Notes: generated by a model from the letters alone, not told the origin. Positions 6,797-15,136 are shown, numbered from the stretch's first letter. The stretch: DNA of 20,153 nucleotides from JBOHER01 sp050701115 (GCA_050701115.1 JBOHER010000008.1:1-20153); one strand, 5' to 3'. Numbers and translations are program-made.

Positions 6797-7735
6797 TTAC
6801 CTCGCGGAACCCGACGGACGCAGGGGGCGCAGTGGGGGCTCGGGCGCGCCGCGAACACCGATGACCCGCATCCGCCGCCGCCGACCCGGCTCCAGCGGCC
6901 CGAGCAACGCCATGATCCGGTGGATCACCAGGCCGGTCAGCACCGCAAGCACGCACGCCGCGAGGTCGGTGCATCCGGTCAGCAGCACACTGTCGGCCTG
7001 CGCCTGCACGCCCTCGCGCATCCGCCACCCGATGGTGACCAGCGCCAGCACCCCATTGACCACCCAGGCGATCCACCAGGCAAGCACCAGCCGGGACGGC
7101 TGCGGCCGGTGCTCCGGCGCCCGGCCAAGCGCCTGGTGCTCCAACTCGGCGACGACCGGACCGGCCAGCACCAGATTGAGCACCGGCAGGAACACCGCTA
7201 CCGCGACCCGCCGGGTGTCGCGCGCGGGCGCCCAGCCGGTGCGCCGGGCGGCGGCGGCCCTGGCCAGCAGCAGCCACCAGAAGGCAGTGCCGACCGCGAA
7301 CGCGCCGACCACGAAGGTCATCAGGTCGGCGGCCAGCACCAAGGCATCCGAGGAAAGCACCACGCCACTGTCCAGCGCGGAACTTCGGCTCCGCACGAGC
7401 AGCGCGTAGCGCCAGAACTCGGCCGCTGCCGCCATCGCGGCCAGCAGTGCGGTCGCGCCGAGCACCGCGAGCACCTGCCTGCCGAGTGCCCGCTGGCGCA
7501 GCAACGGATCGGCGGCCGCGCTCGGCGTTCCGGGCACCATGGTGGGCCGGCGCCAGGTCAGGCTGGGGAAACCCCACCGCGGCGGCGCGGGATAGCACGG
7601 CGGACCGGTGTAGGGCGCCGCGGGTGGCGTGCGGGATTCGCGCTGCGTGCCCGGCGGCGGCATCGCGACCCAGCGCAACCGCCGGACCGGCGAGTGCCCG
7701 CCCGGCCGCCTGCCCATCCGCAGCCCGTCCGGCAT
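6797..7735 (-). CDS. DUF4328 multi-pass membrane protein
   Basis: This 312-residue protein has a proline- and arginine-rich cytoplasmic N-terminus (RWVAMPPPG, then YTGPPCYPAPPRWGFPSLTWR) and about five hydrophobic segments near residues 86-107, 132-158, 177-197, 216-236 and 255-275. It ends in a basic tail (RRRRMRVIG). The layout and the segment from about 177 (VAVFLPVLNLVLAGPVV, QPSRLVLAWW) fit DUF4328, a membrane family of unknown role common in Actinobacteria. The start at 7735 lies 4 bp after the rhodanese stop, so the two genes are almost certainly co-transcribed and probably translationally coupled. Residue 7 (ATG at 7717) is an alternative start. Confidence 0.85.
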   Translation of the reverse strand: MPDGLRMGRRPGGHSPVRRLRWVAMPPPGTQRESRTPPAAPYTGPPCYPAPPRWGFPSLTWRRPTMVPGTPSAAADPLLRQRALGRQVLAVLGATALLAAMAAAAEFWRYALLVRSRSSALDSGVVLSSDALVLAADLMTFVVGAFAVGTAFWWLLLARAAAARRTGWAPARDTRRVAVAVFLPVLNLVLAGPVVAELEHQALGRAPEHRPQPSRLVLAWWIAWVVNGVLALVTIGWRMREGVQAQADSVLLTGCTDLAACVLAVLTGLVIHRIMALLGPLEPGRRRRMRVIGVRGAPEPPLRPLRPSGSAR

Positions 7736-7739
7736 CTCG

Positions 7740-8093
7740 CTACAGCACCTCTGGCTCGACGTCGGCGTACTCGCCGACCATCGGCCTGCCCTCGGTCTGC
7801 CAGGACTTCATGCCGCCCGCGACATTGACCGCCTCATAACCGTTGGCGTTGAGAAAAGCGGTCGCCTGCGCGGACCGGCCGCCGGTTCTGCAGACCACGT
7901 AGATCGGTTGATCATCGGGGAACTCGGCGAGTTCGTCCATCCTGGCAGGCACGTCCCGCAGCGGGATGTGCAGCGCTTCCGGGGCGTGGCCCGCGCGCCA
8001 TTCGTCGTCCTCGCGCACGTCCAGCAACACCAGGCGCTGCACCGGCATGTCCGGTACGTGTGCGGTCGGTACTTCTTCGGGAAAGAAAGGCAC
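7740..8093 (-). CDS. Single-domain rhodanese-like sulfurtransferase
   Basis: This 117-residue cytoplasmic protein consists of one rhodanese domain. The landmarks are LLDVREDDEWRAGHAPEALH (about 23-42, the CH2A-like motif), IPLRDVP, and the active-site loop CRTGGR with C68 as the persulfide-carrying cysteine, then AGGMKSW. The six-residue loop is the size seen in enzymes that move sulfane sulfur rather than in Cdc25-type phosphatases. The partner is unknown. The GTG at 8093 has a GAGG only 2 nt away, so the exact start is uncertain. It is 51 bp downstream of the symporter and 4 bp upstream of the DUF4328 gene. Confidence 0.93.
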   Translation of the reverse strand: MPFFPEEVPTAHVPDMPVQRLVLLDVREDDEWRAGHAPEALHIPLRDVPARMDELAEFPDDQPIYVVCRTGGRSAQATAFLNANGYEAVNVAGGMKSWQTEGRPMVGEYADVEPEVL

Positions 8094-8144
8094 GTCCTCG
8101 ATGGTCCCACGACCCCGTGTCAGGCGGGAGTAAGCCCTGGCCGG

Positions 8145-9935
8145 CTACTTGCGGTGCCTGCCAGAGGTACCAAGGCGGAAGCGCTCCTCGGCCAGCCCGT
8201 AGCGGGGGATCTCCCGGTCGTGCAGGAAGCCGAGCGGGTCGGGCGCGTGCATCCGCAGCATGACGGCGTTGACGTCGGTGGGGATCGAGTGTTTGGTCGC
8301 GCCGCTGACGATGATCGCCACCAGGAAGGCCGCGGGTACCGAGATCAGCGCGGGCTGCTGCACCAGCGCGGGCGCCCAGCCTCCGGTGTACCCGCTGACG
8401 ACGGTCAGCCCGAAGGCGGCCAGCACCAGGCCGCCGCCGACCAGCATGCCCATCATGGCGCCCTTCGCGGTCAGCCCGCGCCACCAGATGCCCAGCAGCA
8501 GGATCGGCGCGAAGGTGGAGGCCGCAAGCGCGAACGCCATGCCGATGCTCATGGTGAGGTCGGCAGGCACCAGTACGACCGCCAGCCCGAGCGGGATCAC
8601 CGCGACGAACACCGAGGCGAGCCGGAAATCCCGCACCCGGCCAGGCATCATGTCGGTGGACACCACGCCCGCGACACTGAACACCAGGCCGGAGCACACC
8701 GAAAGGAACGCGGCGAAGGCACCCGCGGTGATCACCGCGGTGACGATCTGACCGGGTACGCCGGGCAGCATCGCCGAAGGCAACAGCAGCACCGCGGCGT
8801 CGGTCTTGCCGGTCACCAGCAGTTCCGGCACGTAGAGCCGGGACAGCGCGCCGAGCATGGTCGGGAACAGGTAGAAGAACCCGAGCAGCAGCAGCACATG
8901 CAGCGTGGTCCGGCGGGCCGCCTTGCCATCCGGGTTGGTGTAGAAGCGCACCAGGATGTGCGGTAGCCCCATCGTGCCGAGGAACGTGGCGAACATCAGT
9001 GAGTAGGTGCCGATCAGGTCCCAGCCACCGCTGTCGTGCGGCGTCAGCCAGCGGTCGTTGTGCACCGGTGCGCCCTGCACGATCGGCACCGGGGTGCCCG
9101 CCTCGAAGCGCAGCGTGGTGCCCGCGCCGACCTCGTGGCTGACCTCGGGCGCCCACAGCACGTCGCCGTCTGCGGGCGCACCGTCCACCACCCCGTCGGC
9201 CCGCAGCGAGGTGGGCGCGCTGATCTGCAGCACAACCGGCGTCTGCACGGTAACCGTGGTGGCCTCGGTGAACATCGGCGGAGCGGGAGCGCCCAGCGCA
9301 CCCGATCCGCCGCCGGCACCGCCGCCGAAGAAGACCAGGCACAGCACAAAGGTGGGCGCACTGATCGCGAACAGCTTGAACCAGTACTGGAACGCCTGCA
9401 CCACGGTGATCGCCCGCATCCCGCCGCCGACCACGTTGACCATCACGACCAGCGTGACCAGCACGCCACCTACCCAGGCCGGGGTCGGCAGGATGGTGGC
9501 CAGCGCGAGCCCGGCACCCTGCAGTTGCGGCACCAGATACAGCACGCCGATCAGCACGACAACGTAGCTGGCGAACATGCGCATCCCACGTGAGGACAGC
9601 CTGGCCTCGACGAAGTCGGGCAGCGTGTACGCCCCTGACCTGCGCAGCGGCGCCGCGACGAAGAGCATCAGCGCGAGGTAGCCCGCGGTGAATCCGATCG
9701 GGTACCAGAGCGCGTCGGCGCCGTCCTTGAGCACCACACCGGCAACGCCGAGGAACGACGCCGCGGACAGGTACTCGCCGGAGATGGCCGCGGCGTTACG
9801 CCGGGACCGTACGGTCCGCCGGGCCAGCAGGAAATCGTGTGTCGAGTCCGCCAGCTTGGACGAGCGGTGGCCGAGGTAGAACGTCGCGAAGCCCACCACC
9901 GCGACGCCTGCCAACGCCCACGCGTTCAGCTCCAC
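8145..9935 (-). CDS. Sodium/solute symporter, acetate/monocarboxylate type
   Basis: This is a 596-residue polytopic transporter of the SSS family, closest in character to cation/acetate (ActP) or MctC-type monocarboxylate symporters. Evidence includes SGEYLSAASFLGVAG (about 52-66), the YTLPDFVEAR block (103-112), GGGMRAITVVQAFQYWFK (170-187), GTMGLPHILVRFYT (320-333) and about 13 hydrophobic segments. A glycine-rich linker and a polar insert of about 100 residues (204-305) interrupt the helices and should lie outside the membrane; such a loop occurs in actinobacterial relatives. It probably imports acetate, pyruvate or propionate with sodium or protons. The GTG at 9935 follows the DUF485-like gene by 10 bp. 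The kinase and regulator genes upstream suggest induction by external carboxylate, as in known LytTR-type pyruvate systems. Confidence 0.92.
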   Translation of the reverse strand: MELNAWALAGVAVVGFATFYLGHRSSKLADSTHDFLLARRTVRSRRNAAAISGEYLSAASFLGVAGVVLKDGADALWYPIGFTAGYLALMLFVAAPLRRSGAYTLPDFVEARLSSRGMRMFASYVVVLIGVLYLVPQLQGAGLALATILPTPAWVGGVLVTLVVMVNVVGGGMRAITVVQAFQYWFKLFAISAPTFVLCLVFFGGGAGGGSGALGAPAPPMFTEATTVTVQTPVVLQISAPTSLRADGVVDGAPADGDVLWAPEVSHEVGAGTTLRFEAGTPVPIVQGAPVHNDRWLTPHDSGGWDLIGTYSLMFATFLGTMGLPHILVRFYTNPDGKAARRTTLHVLLLLGFFYLFPTMLGALSRLYVPELLVTGKTDAAVLLLPSAMLPGVPGQIVTAVITAGAFAAFLSVCSGLVFSVAGVVSTDMMPGRVRDFRLASVFVAVIPLGLAVVLVPADLTMSIGMAFALAASTFAPILLLGIWWRGLTAKGAMMGMLVGGGLVLAAFGLTVVSGYTGGWAPALVQQPALISVPAAFLVAIIVSGATKHSIPTDVNAVMLRMHAPDPLGFLHDREIPRYGLAEERFRLGTSGRHRK

Positions 9936-9945
9936 GCCGTGCCCA

Positions 9946-10563
9946 CTAGTTCTCGATCATGTCGACGAATGCGCGCTCGTGCCGATCGGCAAGACTGTTG
10001 TACCAGAGACCCACTGCGAACAGCAGCGGGAACGGGAGCACCCCGAGCACCAACCAGGCCACCGGCACACCCACGAAGGTCAACGAGGCGAAGGACGGCG
10101 CGAGCGCGAACGCCAGCGGCAGCCCGCCGAGCAGCAGCACGACCAGCGCGGCCAGCGCGAGCCCCGAGCGCAGCTGGGCGCGGATCAGGTCCTTGATCAG
10201 CAGCTCGCCCCAGCTGGTCTGCTCGGCGAGCTCCACCCGCGCGCGCAGCGTTGTCGATGTGCTCTGCGACGGGTCGGCGAGCACCACCCGCTCCCGTTTC
10301 GGCTTGGTCGGCGGGTCGATCTCGTCGGCCTTCGGGGGCTCGCTCGTCATCCGCTCCAAGGACGCCCGCCTGCGCACTTTGGGCACGACCTTGGCCCGCT
10401 TGGCGGGACGCGGAACGGGAGTCTCGGGCGCGACCGGCTCCCGCCGCGCGGGTGCGGCCACCGGGCGCAACCTGCCAAGCGTCGGATCCGGCGCACGCAC
10501 GCCGGGAGGCAGCGGCTGGCCGCCGGCGTGCCTGCCTATCGGCAGCTGCCCTGAATCGCCCAT
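9946..10563 (-). CDS. DUF485-like two-helix membrane partner of the symporter
   Basis: The protein is 205 residues from the ATG at 10563. The first 70 or so are proline/arginine-rich and of low complexity. Conserved-looking sequence starts near residue 91 (RVVLADPSQS, then RVELAEQTSWGELLIKDLI), followed by two helices at about 133-155 and 162-187 and an end motif, RHERAFVDMIEN. Small two-helix DUF485-type proteins routinely accompany ActP-type symporters, which fits its place 10 bp before the symporter. An internal ATG at 10350 (residue 72) has GGAG at a good distance and may be the true or a second start, giving a protein of about 134 residues without the proline-rich head. Confidence 0.82.
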   Translation of the reverse strand: MGDSGQLPIGRHAGGQPLPPGVRAPDPTLGRLRPVAAPARREPVAPETPVPRPAKRAKVVPKVRRRASLERMTSEPPKADEIDPPTKPKRERVVLADPSQSTSTTLRARVELAEQTSWGELLIKDLIRAQLRSGLALAALVVLLLGGLPLAFALAPSFASLTFVGVPVAWLVLGVLPFPLLFAVGLWYNSLADRHERAFVDMIEN

Positions 10564-10609
10564 GACCGCGTCCTACCGCCGAGCGCCCGCACCGGACGCC
10601 GCCCGGTCG

Positions 10610-11434
10610 CTACTCATGTCTGGAGTTCCCGGTCAGCCGGTCCTTGAGATCACGAGTGTGCCTCCTGCTCACCGGAAGCACCTTTTCCTCGTTGCCGATG
10701 ACGACCTGGTAGCCGCCTTGGCCCATGCGCAGCTCGGTGATCAGCCGCAGGGACACCAGGAACGACCGGTGGATGCGCACGAAGCCCGCCTTGGCCCAGC
10801 GCTCCTCCAGCTGCGCGAGCGGGATGCGCACCAGGTGCGAGCCGTCGGTGGTGAACAGCCGGGCGTAGTCGCCCTGCGCCTCGACCCAGCGCACGCTGGA
10901 GCGCGGGATGAGCTTGGTGGTGCCCGCGAGCTCGACCGGGATGACCTCATCCACATTGTTGTTCAGCCCGCTGACCGGCTCCGGTTCCGCGCTGCCGCGC
11001 AGCTTCTCCAGCACCCGGTCGATGGCCTTGTTCAGCCGCTTCTGCTGGTAGGGCTTGAGCACGTAATCGACCGCGCCGAGCTCGAATGCGTTCACCGCCT
11101 CACTGGGGTGTCCGGTGACGAAAACCAGCAACGGCGCGGGATTCAGCGCGGCGAACACCCGGGCCATCTCCATGCCGGACAAGCCGGGCATCTCGATGTC
11201 GGCGAACACCACGTCCACGGATGGCAGCCCGTTGCTGCGTCGTTCCTGCAGCTCAGGGTCGTCGTAGGAGATCACCCGCAGCGCCTCGGAGGCATCGACC
11301 GCGCCGAAAACCCGGCCGACGTGTGGGTTGTCGCCAAGGCAGTCGGACAGCAACTGCATACCTGGTTGCTCGTCGTCCACGGCGAGGACAACGAGCCTAC
11401 GTGTGTCGTCTTGAGTACTCACAGTGATGAGCAT
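10610..11434 (-). CDS. LytTR-family response regulator
   Basis: This 274-residue regulator has a receiver domain (about 14-145) with acidic pair D20/D21, phospho-acceptor D79 in FADIEMPGLSGME, T107 in VTGHP and K127 in VLKPY. A LytTR DNA-binding domain follows (about 163-266: RSSVRWVEAQGDYARLFT, FVRIHRSFLVSL, LPVSRRHTRDLK). LytTR proteins bind paired 9-bp direct repeats and often control membrane or uptake functions. The likely kinase is encoded upstream, past the S49 peptidase gene. The likely target is the DUF485-like/symporter pair immediately downstream. The ATG at 11434 abuts its ribosome site, and the GTG at 11422 is a fair alternative. Confidence 0.95.
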   Translation of the reverse strand: MLITVSTQDDTRRLVVLAVDDEQPGMQLLSDCLGDNPHVGRVFGAVDASEALRVISYDDPELQERRSNGLPSVDVVFADIEMPGLSGMEMARVFAALNPAPLLVFVTGHPSEAVNAFELGAVDYVLKPYQQKRLNKAIDRVLEKLRGSAEPEPVSGLNNNVDEVIPVELAGTTKLIPRSSVRWVEAQGDYARLFTTDGSHLVRIPLAQLEERWAKAGFVRIHRSFLVSLRLITELRMGQGGYQVVIGNEEKVLPVSRRHTRDLKDRLTGNSRHE

Positions 11435-11487
11435 CCTGCCTAGCCCGGGCCCCGATGTCTAGAGGAAGGTCGCAAGAACGCCCGGTG

Positions 11488-12339
11488 TCACAGCCCGAAA
11501 CGGGACCACATGGCACGCAGCTCGGCGGCCTCGAGCAGCGCGGACATGCCCGCGGCCGCTGGTGCGCCGATGCCCAGCCGGGCCAGCAGCGGCTTCTTCG
11601 GCTCGGCGACGGTGATCTCCGCTTCCGGGTAGCGCTTCTTGATCACTTCGCGCAGGCTGCCGATGCCATCGATCAGGCCGAGTTCGAGTGCCTTCTGGCC
11701 GAGCCAGACGTCCCCGCTGAACAGGTCGGGGTCTTCGCCCAGCCGGACGCCACGGCGCTCGCGCACCCACTCGGTGAACAGTTCGTGCAGCTGTTCGTGC
11801 ATCGAGTGCAGCCAGGCGACGTCCTCCGGCTTCTCCGGGGTGAACGGGTCGAGCCTGCGCTTGTTCTCCCCCGCGGTGTAGAGCCTGCGCTCGACGCCGA
11901 ACCGCTCGATCAGGCCTGAGAAGCCGAACCCGCCGCTGACCACCCCGATCGAACCGACCAGCGAGGTTCGGTGCGCGAAGATCTCGTCGGCTGCGCAGGC
12001 CAGCCAGTAACCACCGGAGGCCGCCAGGTCCTCGGCGAAGGCGAGCACCGGCACGTTCTTCTCGTCGGCGAGCTCGCGGATCCGCTCGGCGATCAGCCCG
12101 GACTGGGTGGGCGCACCGCCGGGCGAGTTGATCAGGAGGGCGACGGCGTTGAGGCGATCGTGGGCGAACGCCTTGGTCAGCGCCGATTCCACCGACGTGA
12201 TGTTCAGGGTGCCCCTGGCCAGCGGGTTCGGCGTCGGGGTGATCACACCGTGCAGCTTGACCACGGCGACTACGTCCGTCCGGTCGCCGCGGTCACCGAT
12301 CCTGGTCAGCCTCGAGGCCAGCTTGTCCGTCACACTCAT
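11488..12339 (-). CDS. S49 family peptidase (SppA-like)
   Basis: The 283-residue protein has the ClpP/crotonase fold of signal-peptide peptidase A. Key features are LLINSPGGAPTQSG (69-82), the nucleophile S108 in AASGGYW, the VGSIGVV strand (128-134) and the general-base K160 in TAGENKRRLDPF, giving the Ser-Lys dyad of S49 enzymes. Family members degrade remnant signal peptides or membrane-bound peptides. No strong N-terminal membrane segment is seen, so this is the short, possibly soluble or peripheral form, which needs oligomerisation for activity. The gene begins 10 bp after the kinase stop and ends 53 bp before the regulator, so it sits inside a two-component operon. A function in that pathway is only inferred from position. 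Confidence 0.93.
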   Translation of the reverse strand: MSVTDKLASRLTRIGDRGDRTDVVAVVKLHGVITPTPNPLARGTLNITSVESALTKAFAHDRLNAVALLINSPGGAPTQSGLIAERIRELADEKNVPVLAFAEDLAASGGYWLACAADEIFAHRTSLVGSIGVVSGGFGFSGLIERFGVERRLYTAGENKRRLDPFTPEKPEDVAWLHSMHEQLHELFTEWVRERRGVRLGEDPDLFSGDVWLGQKALELGLIDGIGSLREVIKKRYPEAEITVAEPKKPLLARLGIGAPAAAGMSALLEAAELRAMWSRFGL

Positions 12340-12349
12340 AGCCCCAACC

Positions 12350-13726
12350 CTAGGGCAATTCGTCGACGACTTCCCTCGATGCCGGGCGCATGCGCGGCCT
12401 GGTGCCCGCCCGCCTGCGACCGGCAGGCTTGCTGGGCGGCGGCGGAGTGGAGCCGCTGAGGGACTGGCCGCGCGGCGTCGAGTAGTCGGGCAGGTCGGGG
12501 CGCACGCCTGCCGCGAACTTCGGCACCCGCAGGGTCACCTTCATTCCGGCACCCCTTGCGGTTTCCACGATCAGCGCGTACTCCGGGCCGAACAGCTGCC
12601 GCATGCGCTGGTTGATGTTGCCCAGCCCGACATGCTCGCCGGTGCGATGCGAGTGACGAATGCCCTCCAACAGCTTCGGATCCATGCCGGCGCCGTCGTC
12701 CTCGACACTGATCACGGCCTCGTTGCCGCCGTCCTCGGCGATCACCGTGACCGTGCCGCCGCCGGGCTTGCCGGCCAGGCCGTGCTTGATCGCGTTCTCC
12801 ACCAGCGGCTGGATGATCAGGAACGGCACGGTGACCGACAGCACCTCGGGCGCGATCCTCATCCGGACGTTCAACCGGCCGCCGAAGCGCGCGGCCTCGA
12901 TGGTCAGGTAACGGTCGATGTTGCGCATCTCGTCGGACAGCGTGGTGAACAAGCCGGATGAGCGGAACGAGTAGCGGGTGAAGTCGGCGAACTCCAGCAG
13001 CAGCTCGTTGGCCTCCTCCGGATCGGTCCGGATCAGTGCTGAGATGGTGTTCAGCGCGTTGTAGAGAAAATGCGGCGAGATCTGCGCGCGCAACGCCTTG
13101 ATCTCGGCCTGGTGCAGGGCGTGCCTTGACTCCTCGAGGCTGGCCAGCTCGAACTGGGTGCGCACGAACTGCGCGACCGCGTCGGCCATCTGGATCAGCC
13201 GCTGCCCCCTGCTGCGTCCGACCACGATGAGCACGGCCTGTGTCTCGCCCTCGACGATCAGCGGGACGATCACCGCGGTGCGCATGCGGCAGGCGCCACC
13301 CTGGTCGCAGGGCAGCTTCTCGTGGACGACGATCTCCCGCCGATGACCCACCTTGGCCGCGGTTATCGCATCGACGAAGTCGTAGTAGTGGTCGTTGGCT
13401 TGGCCGTCCCAGCTCTGCAGCTGGCCGTCCCGGTCGGTGATGCCGACCGCGACGCATTTGAGCAGTTCGAGCAGGTGCATGGTGATCCGGTCGGCCGCCG
13501 CCTGGTGAAATCCTTCGCGCAGGTCGGGGGCGGCCAGCGAGAGCCGGTGGACGGCGTCCAGCACCGCGTCCTCGACAATGTTGCCCGGCCGCCGGGAGCG
13601 GATGAACAGCACCACCGCGATCACCGCGGCCAGCGCGGCTACCCCCCACGGGAGCGCTTGGGACATCGGCAACCCGGTCACGGCGTCAATGCTCGACGTT
13701 GGCGACCTGCTTGACAAGTAGCGCAC
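12350..13726 (-). CDS. LytS-like sensor histidine kinase with a GAF-like sensor
   Basis: The frame gives 458 residues from the GTG at 13726; the ATG at 13666 (residue 21) is an alternative. One membrane helix lies at about 25-42. A GAF-like domain follows at about 60-190, with cysteines C91, C140 and C146. Next comes a His_kinase (LytS/YehU) domain with H219 in AQISPHFLYNALNTI, then an HATPase region with N311 in LVENAIKH, DDGAGMD (343-349) and GLGN (367-370). The tail after about 405 is proline/arginine-rich and disordered. It lacks the multi-helix 5TM-LYT receptor, so sensing must be by the cytoplasmic GAF-like domain or through the nearby transporter. Its partner should be the LytTR regulator two genes downstream. 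Confidence 0.93.
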   Translation of the reverse strand: MRYLSSRSPTSSIDAVTGLPMSQALPWGVAALAAVIAVVLFIRSRRPGNIVEDAVLDAVHRLSLAAPDLREGFHQAAADRITMHLLELLKCVAVGITDRDGQLQSWDGQANDHYYDFVDAITAAKVGHRREIVVHEKLPCDQGGACRMRTAVIVPLIVEGETQAVLIVVGRSRGQRLIQMADAVAQFVRTQFELASLEESRHALHQAEIKALRAQISPHFLYNALNTISALIRTDPEEANELLLEFADFTRYSFRSSGLFTTLSDEMRNIDRYLTIEAARFGGRLNVRMRIAPEVLSVTVPFLIIQPLVENAIKHGLAGKPGGGTVTVIAEDGGNEAVISVEDDGAGMDPKLLEGIRHSHRTGEHVGLGNINQRMRQLFGPEYALIVETARGAGMKVTLRVPKFAAGVRPDLPDYSTPRGQSLSGSTPPPPSKPAGRRRAGTRPRMRPASREVVDELP

Positions 13727-13765
13727 TCACTCTCTGTGTCTCATTCAATGCCCCGCCGAAGGTCC

Positions 13766-14632
13766 CTATCTGAGCAGGCGGTCGATGCGGCGGTCGGAAA
13801 GCGGTTTGCCCTTGGTCTGGCAGGTCGCGCAGTACTGGAACGCCTTATCGGCGAAGGAAACCTCGCGGATGGTGTCGCCGCAGACCGGGCAGGGCAGGCC
13901 GGCCCGCGCGTGCACGCGCAGGCCCGAGCGCTTCTCCCCCTTCAGCCGCGCTGCCTCCTGCCCGACCGAACGCGCGACGGCGTCGGCCAGCACCTCGGCG
14001 ACCGCCACCGACAGCCGGTCCACCGCGCCCTCGTCCAGCTTGCCCGCGGTCGCGTACGGGGAGAGCCGCGCGGTGTGCAGGATTTCGTCGGAGTAGGCGT
14101 TGCCGATCCCGGCGATCACCGATTGATCGGTCAGCACCCACTTGAGCCGCTCGGTCCGGCCGTCCAGCAGCCGGGCAAGCTGATCACGATGCAGGCCAAG
14201 TGCGTCCGGCCCGAGCCGGGCGATGCTCGAAACCTCGGTGGGACCCCGCACCACCCAGACGGCCAGGCCTTTTCTGGTGCCCGCCTCGGTCAGGTCGAAG
14301 CCACTGCTCCCGGCCAACCGCACCCGCAGGGCGATCGGCCCTTTGCCCGGTCGCAGCGGAGCCGGTGAGAGCGAGTCCGACCACCGCAGCCAGCCTGCCC
14401 GCGCCAGGTGCACGATCAGGTGCAGCTCACCAGCCGCCGCGGCGACCACCAGATCGAGGTGCTTGCCGTGCCGATGCGCGTCGGTGACGGTGCCGCCGGC
14501 CAGGTCGGTGACCGGCGGCGAGAATGTCTTGAGTACCGCCAGCGAGGCGACGTCGATCCGCGCGATCCGGTTGCCTGCCGCGTGTTCTCGCAGGTAGTGG
14601 GCGAGGGCTTCGACCTCGGGCAGCTCCGGCAT
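13766..14632 (-). CDS. Fpg/Nei-family DNA glycosylase
   Basis: This 288-residue base-excision repair enzyme starts with MPELPEVE, whose Pro2 forms the Schiff base with damaged DNA and whose Glu3 assists. K57 in HGKHLDL matches the conserved lysine. The helix-two-turn-helix segment is visible at about 160-186 (KWVLTDQSVIAGIGNAYSDEIL, with N178). A C4 zinc finger follows (C248, C251, C268, C271), ending SDRRIDRLLR. By eye, the zinc-finger arginine of classical Fpg is a lysine (K263), and the void-filling HLGMSG loop reads HLARAG (75-80). This points to a paralogous actinobacterial branch with possibly different lesion preference. It is 19 bp after the preceding gene and 39 bp before the kinase. 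Confidence 0.93.
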   Translation of the reverse strand: MPELPEVEALAHYLREHAAGNRIARIDVASLAVLKTFSPPVTDLAGGTVTDAHRHGKHLDLVVAAAAGELHLIVHLARAGWLRWSDSLSPAPLRPGKGPIALRVRLAGSSGFDLTEAGTRKGLAVWVVRGPTEVSSIARLGPDALGLHRDQLARLLDGRTERLKWVLTDQSVIAGIGNAYSDEILHTARLSPYATAGKLDEGAVDRLSVAVAEVLADAVARSVGQEAARLKGEKRSGLRVHARAGLPCPVCGDTIREVSFADKAFQYCATCQTKGKPLSDRRIDRLLR

Positions 14633-14651
14633 GGTGGCGGTCCGATCGGCG

Positions 14652-15092
14652 CTACTCGACCGGTTGCAGCGGGCCGTCGAAGTCGGGCAGGGCGTGCCGT
14701 TCGATCGATTTCCGCACCCGGCTCATCTCACCGCGCACGGCGAACATGCCGGTTACCGTGCCGACCCACCGCTCGGCGGGCTGTTCCCCGATGGGGTCTC
14801 CGTCAGTCTCGGCGACCACGGTCCACGGGCGGCGCAGCACCCAGCGCAGCGGGAAGAACAACGCCACCAAGGTGAGCGTCAGCAGGAACCACCCCGGCAC
14901 CACCACGCCCTCCGGCATCCAGATCAACAAGACCACGACGAACAGGGTCAACACGGTCAACATGATCACGCCCGGCAGGTAGCCGCCGCGCACGTCATGC
15001 TCGAAGTCCTGGACGGTCGCAGGCTTGCGCCACTCCAGCTGGCTGCGCAGGGTCCACTCGCGACCGTCAGCACCCTTGACCAGCCGGTTCAT
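14652..15092 (-). CDS. Small two-helix membrane protein of unknown function
   Basis: This protein has 146 residues from the ATG at 15092, preferred because GGAGAG lies a few bases upstream; an in-frame start at 15134 would add 14 residues without a clear ribosome site. The N-terminal part (NRLVKGADGREWTLRSQLEWRKPA) looks like a soluble strand-rich lead. Two hydrophobic segments follow (about 41-60 and 64-82), with only a three- or four-residue turn between them, forming a hairpin. The rest is a cytoplasmic domain ending DFDGPLQPVE. The pattern is common in actinobacterial conserved hypothetical proteins, but I cannot name a family. It is 19 bp upstream of the DNA glycosylase and so probably in one transcript with it. 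Confidence 0.8.
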   Translation of the reverse strand: MNRLVKGADGREWTLRSQLEWRKPATVQDFEHDVRGGYLPGVIMLTVLTLFVVVLLIWMPEGVVVPGWFLLTLTLVALFFPLRWVLRRPWTVVAETDGDPIGEQPAERWVGTVTGMFAVRGEMSRVRKSIERHALPDFDGPLQPVE

Positions 15093-15136
15093 CGTCTCTC
15101 CAGTTTCTGCCGCGCGACGGGGGCCTGCGGACACCC

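Noticed and set aside
5558..7828. A 756-codon open frame on the plus strand
   Set aside because: It is rich in Arg/Gln/His/Pro with no domain pattern and lies opposite the DUF5926 and DUF4328 genes; it is the antisense shadow expected in high-GC DNA.
7629..8966. A 445-codon plus-strand frame over the rhodanese and symporter genes
   Set aside because: His/Gln/Arg-rich composition and no domains; the minus-strand genes there carry clear family motifs.
9100..9320. Possible extra domain or gene fusion inside the symporter
   Set aside because: The insert is a polar, glycine-led loop of about 100 residues of the kind known in actinobacterial relatives, in frame and without a separate fold signature.
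12336..13649. A 437-codon minus-strand frame overlapping the histidine kinase
   Set aside because: It is the kinase sequence read in the wrong frame (Arg/Gly/Ala-rich); the kinase frame has H, N and G boxes.
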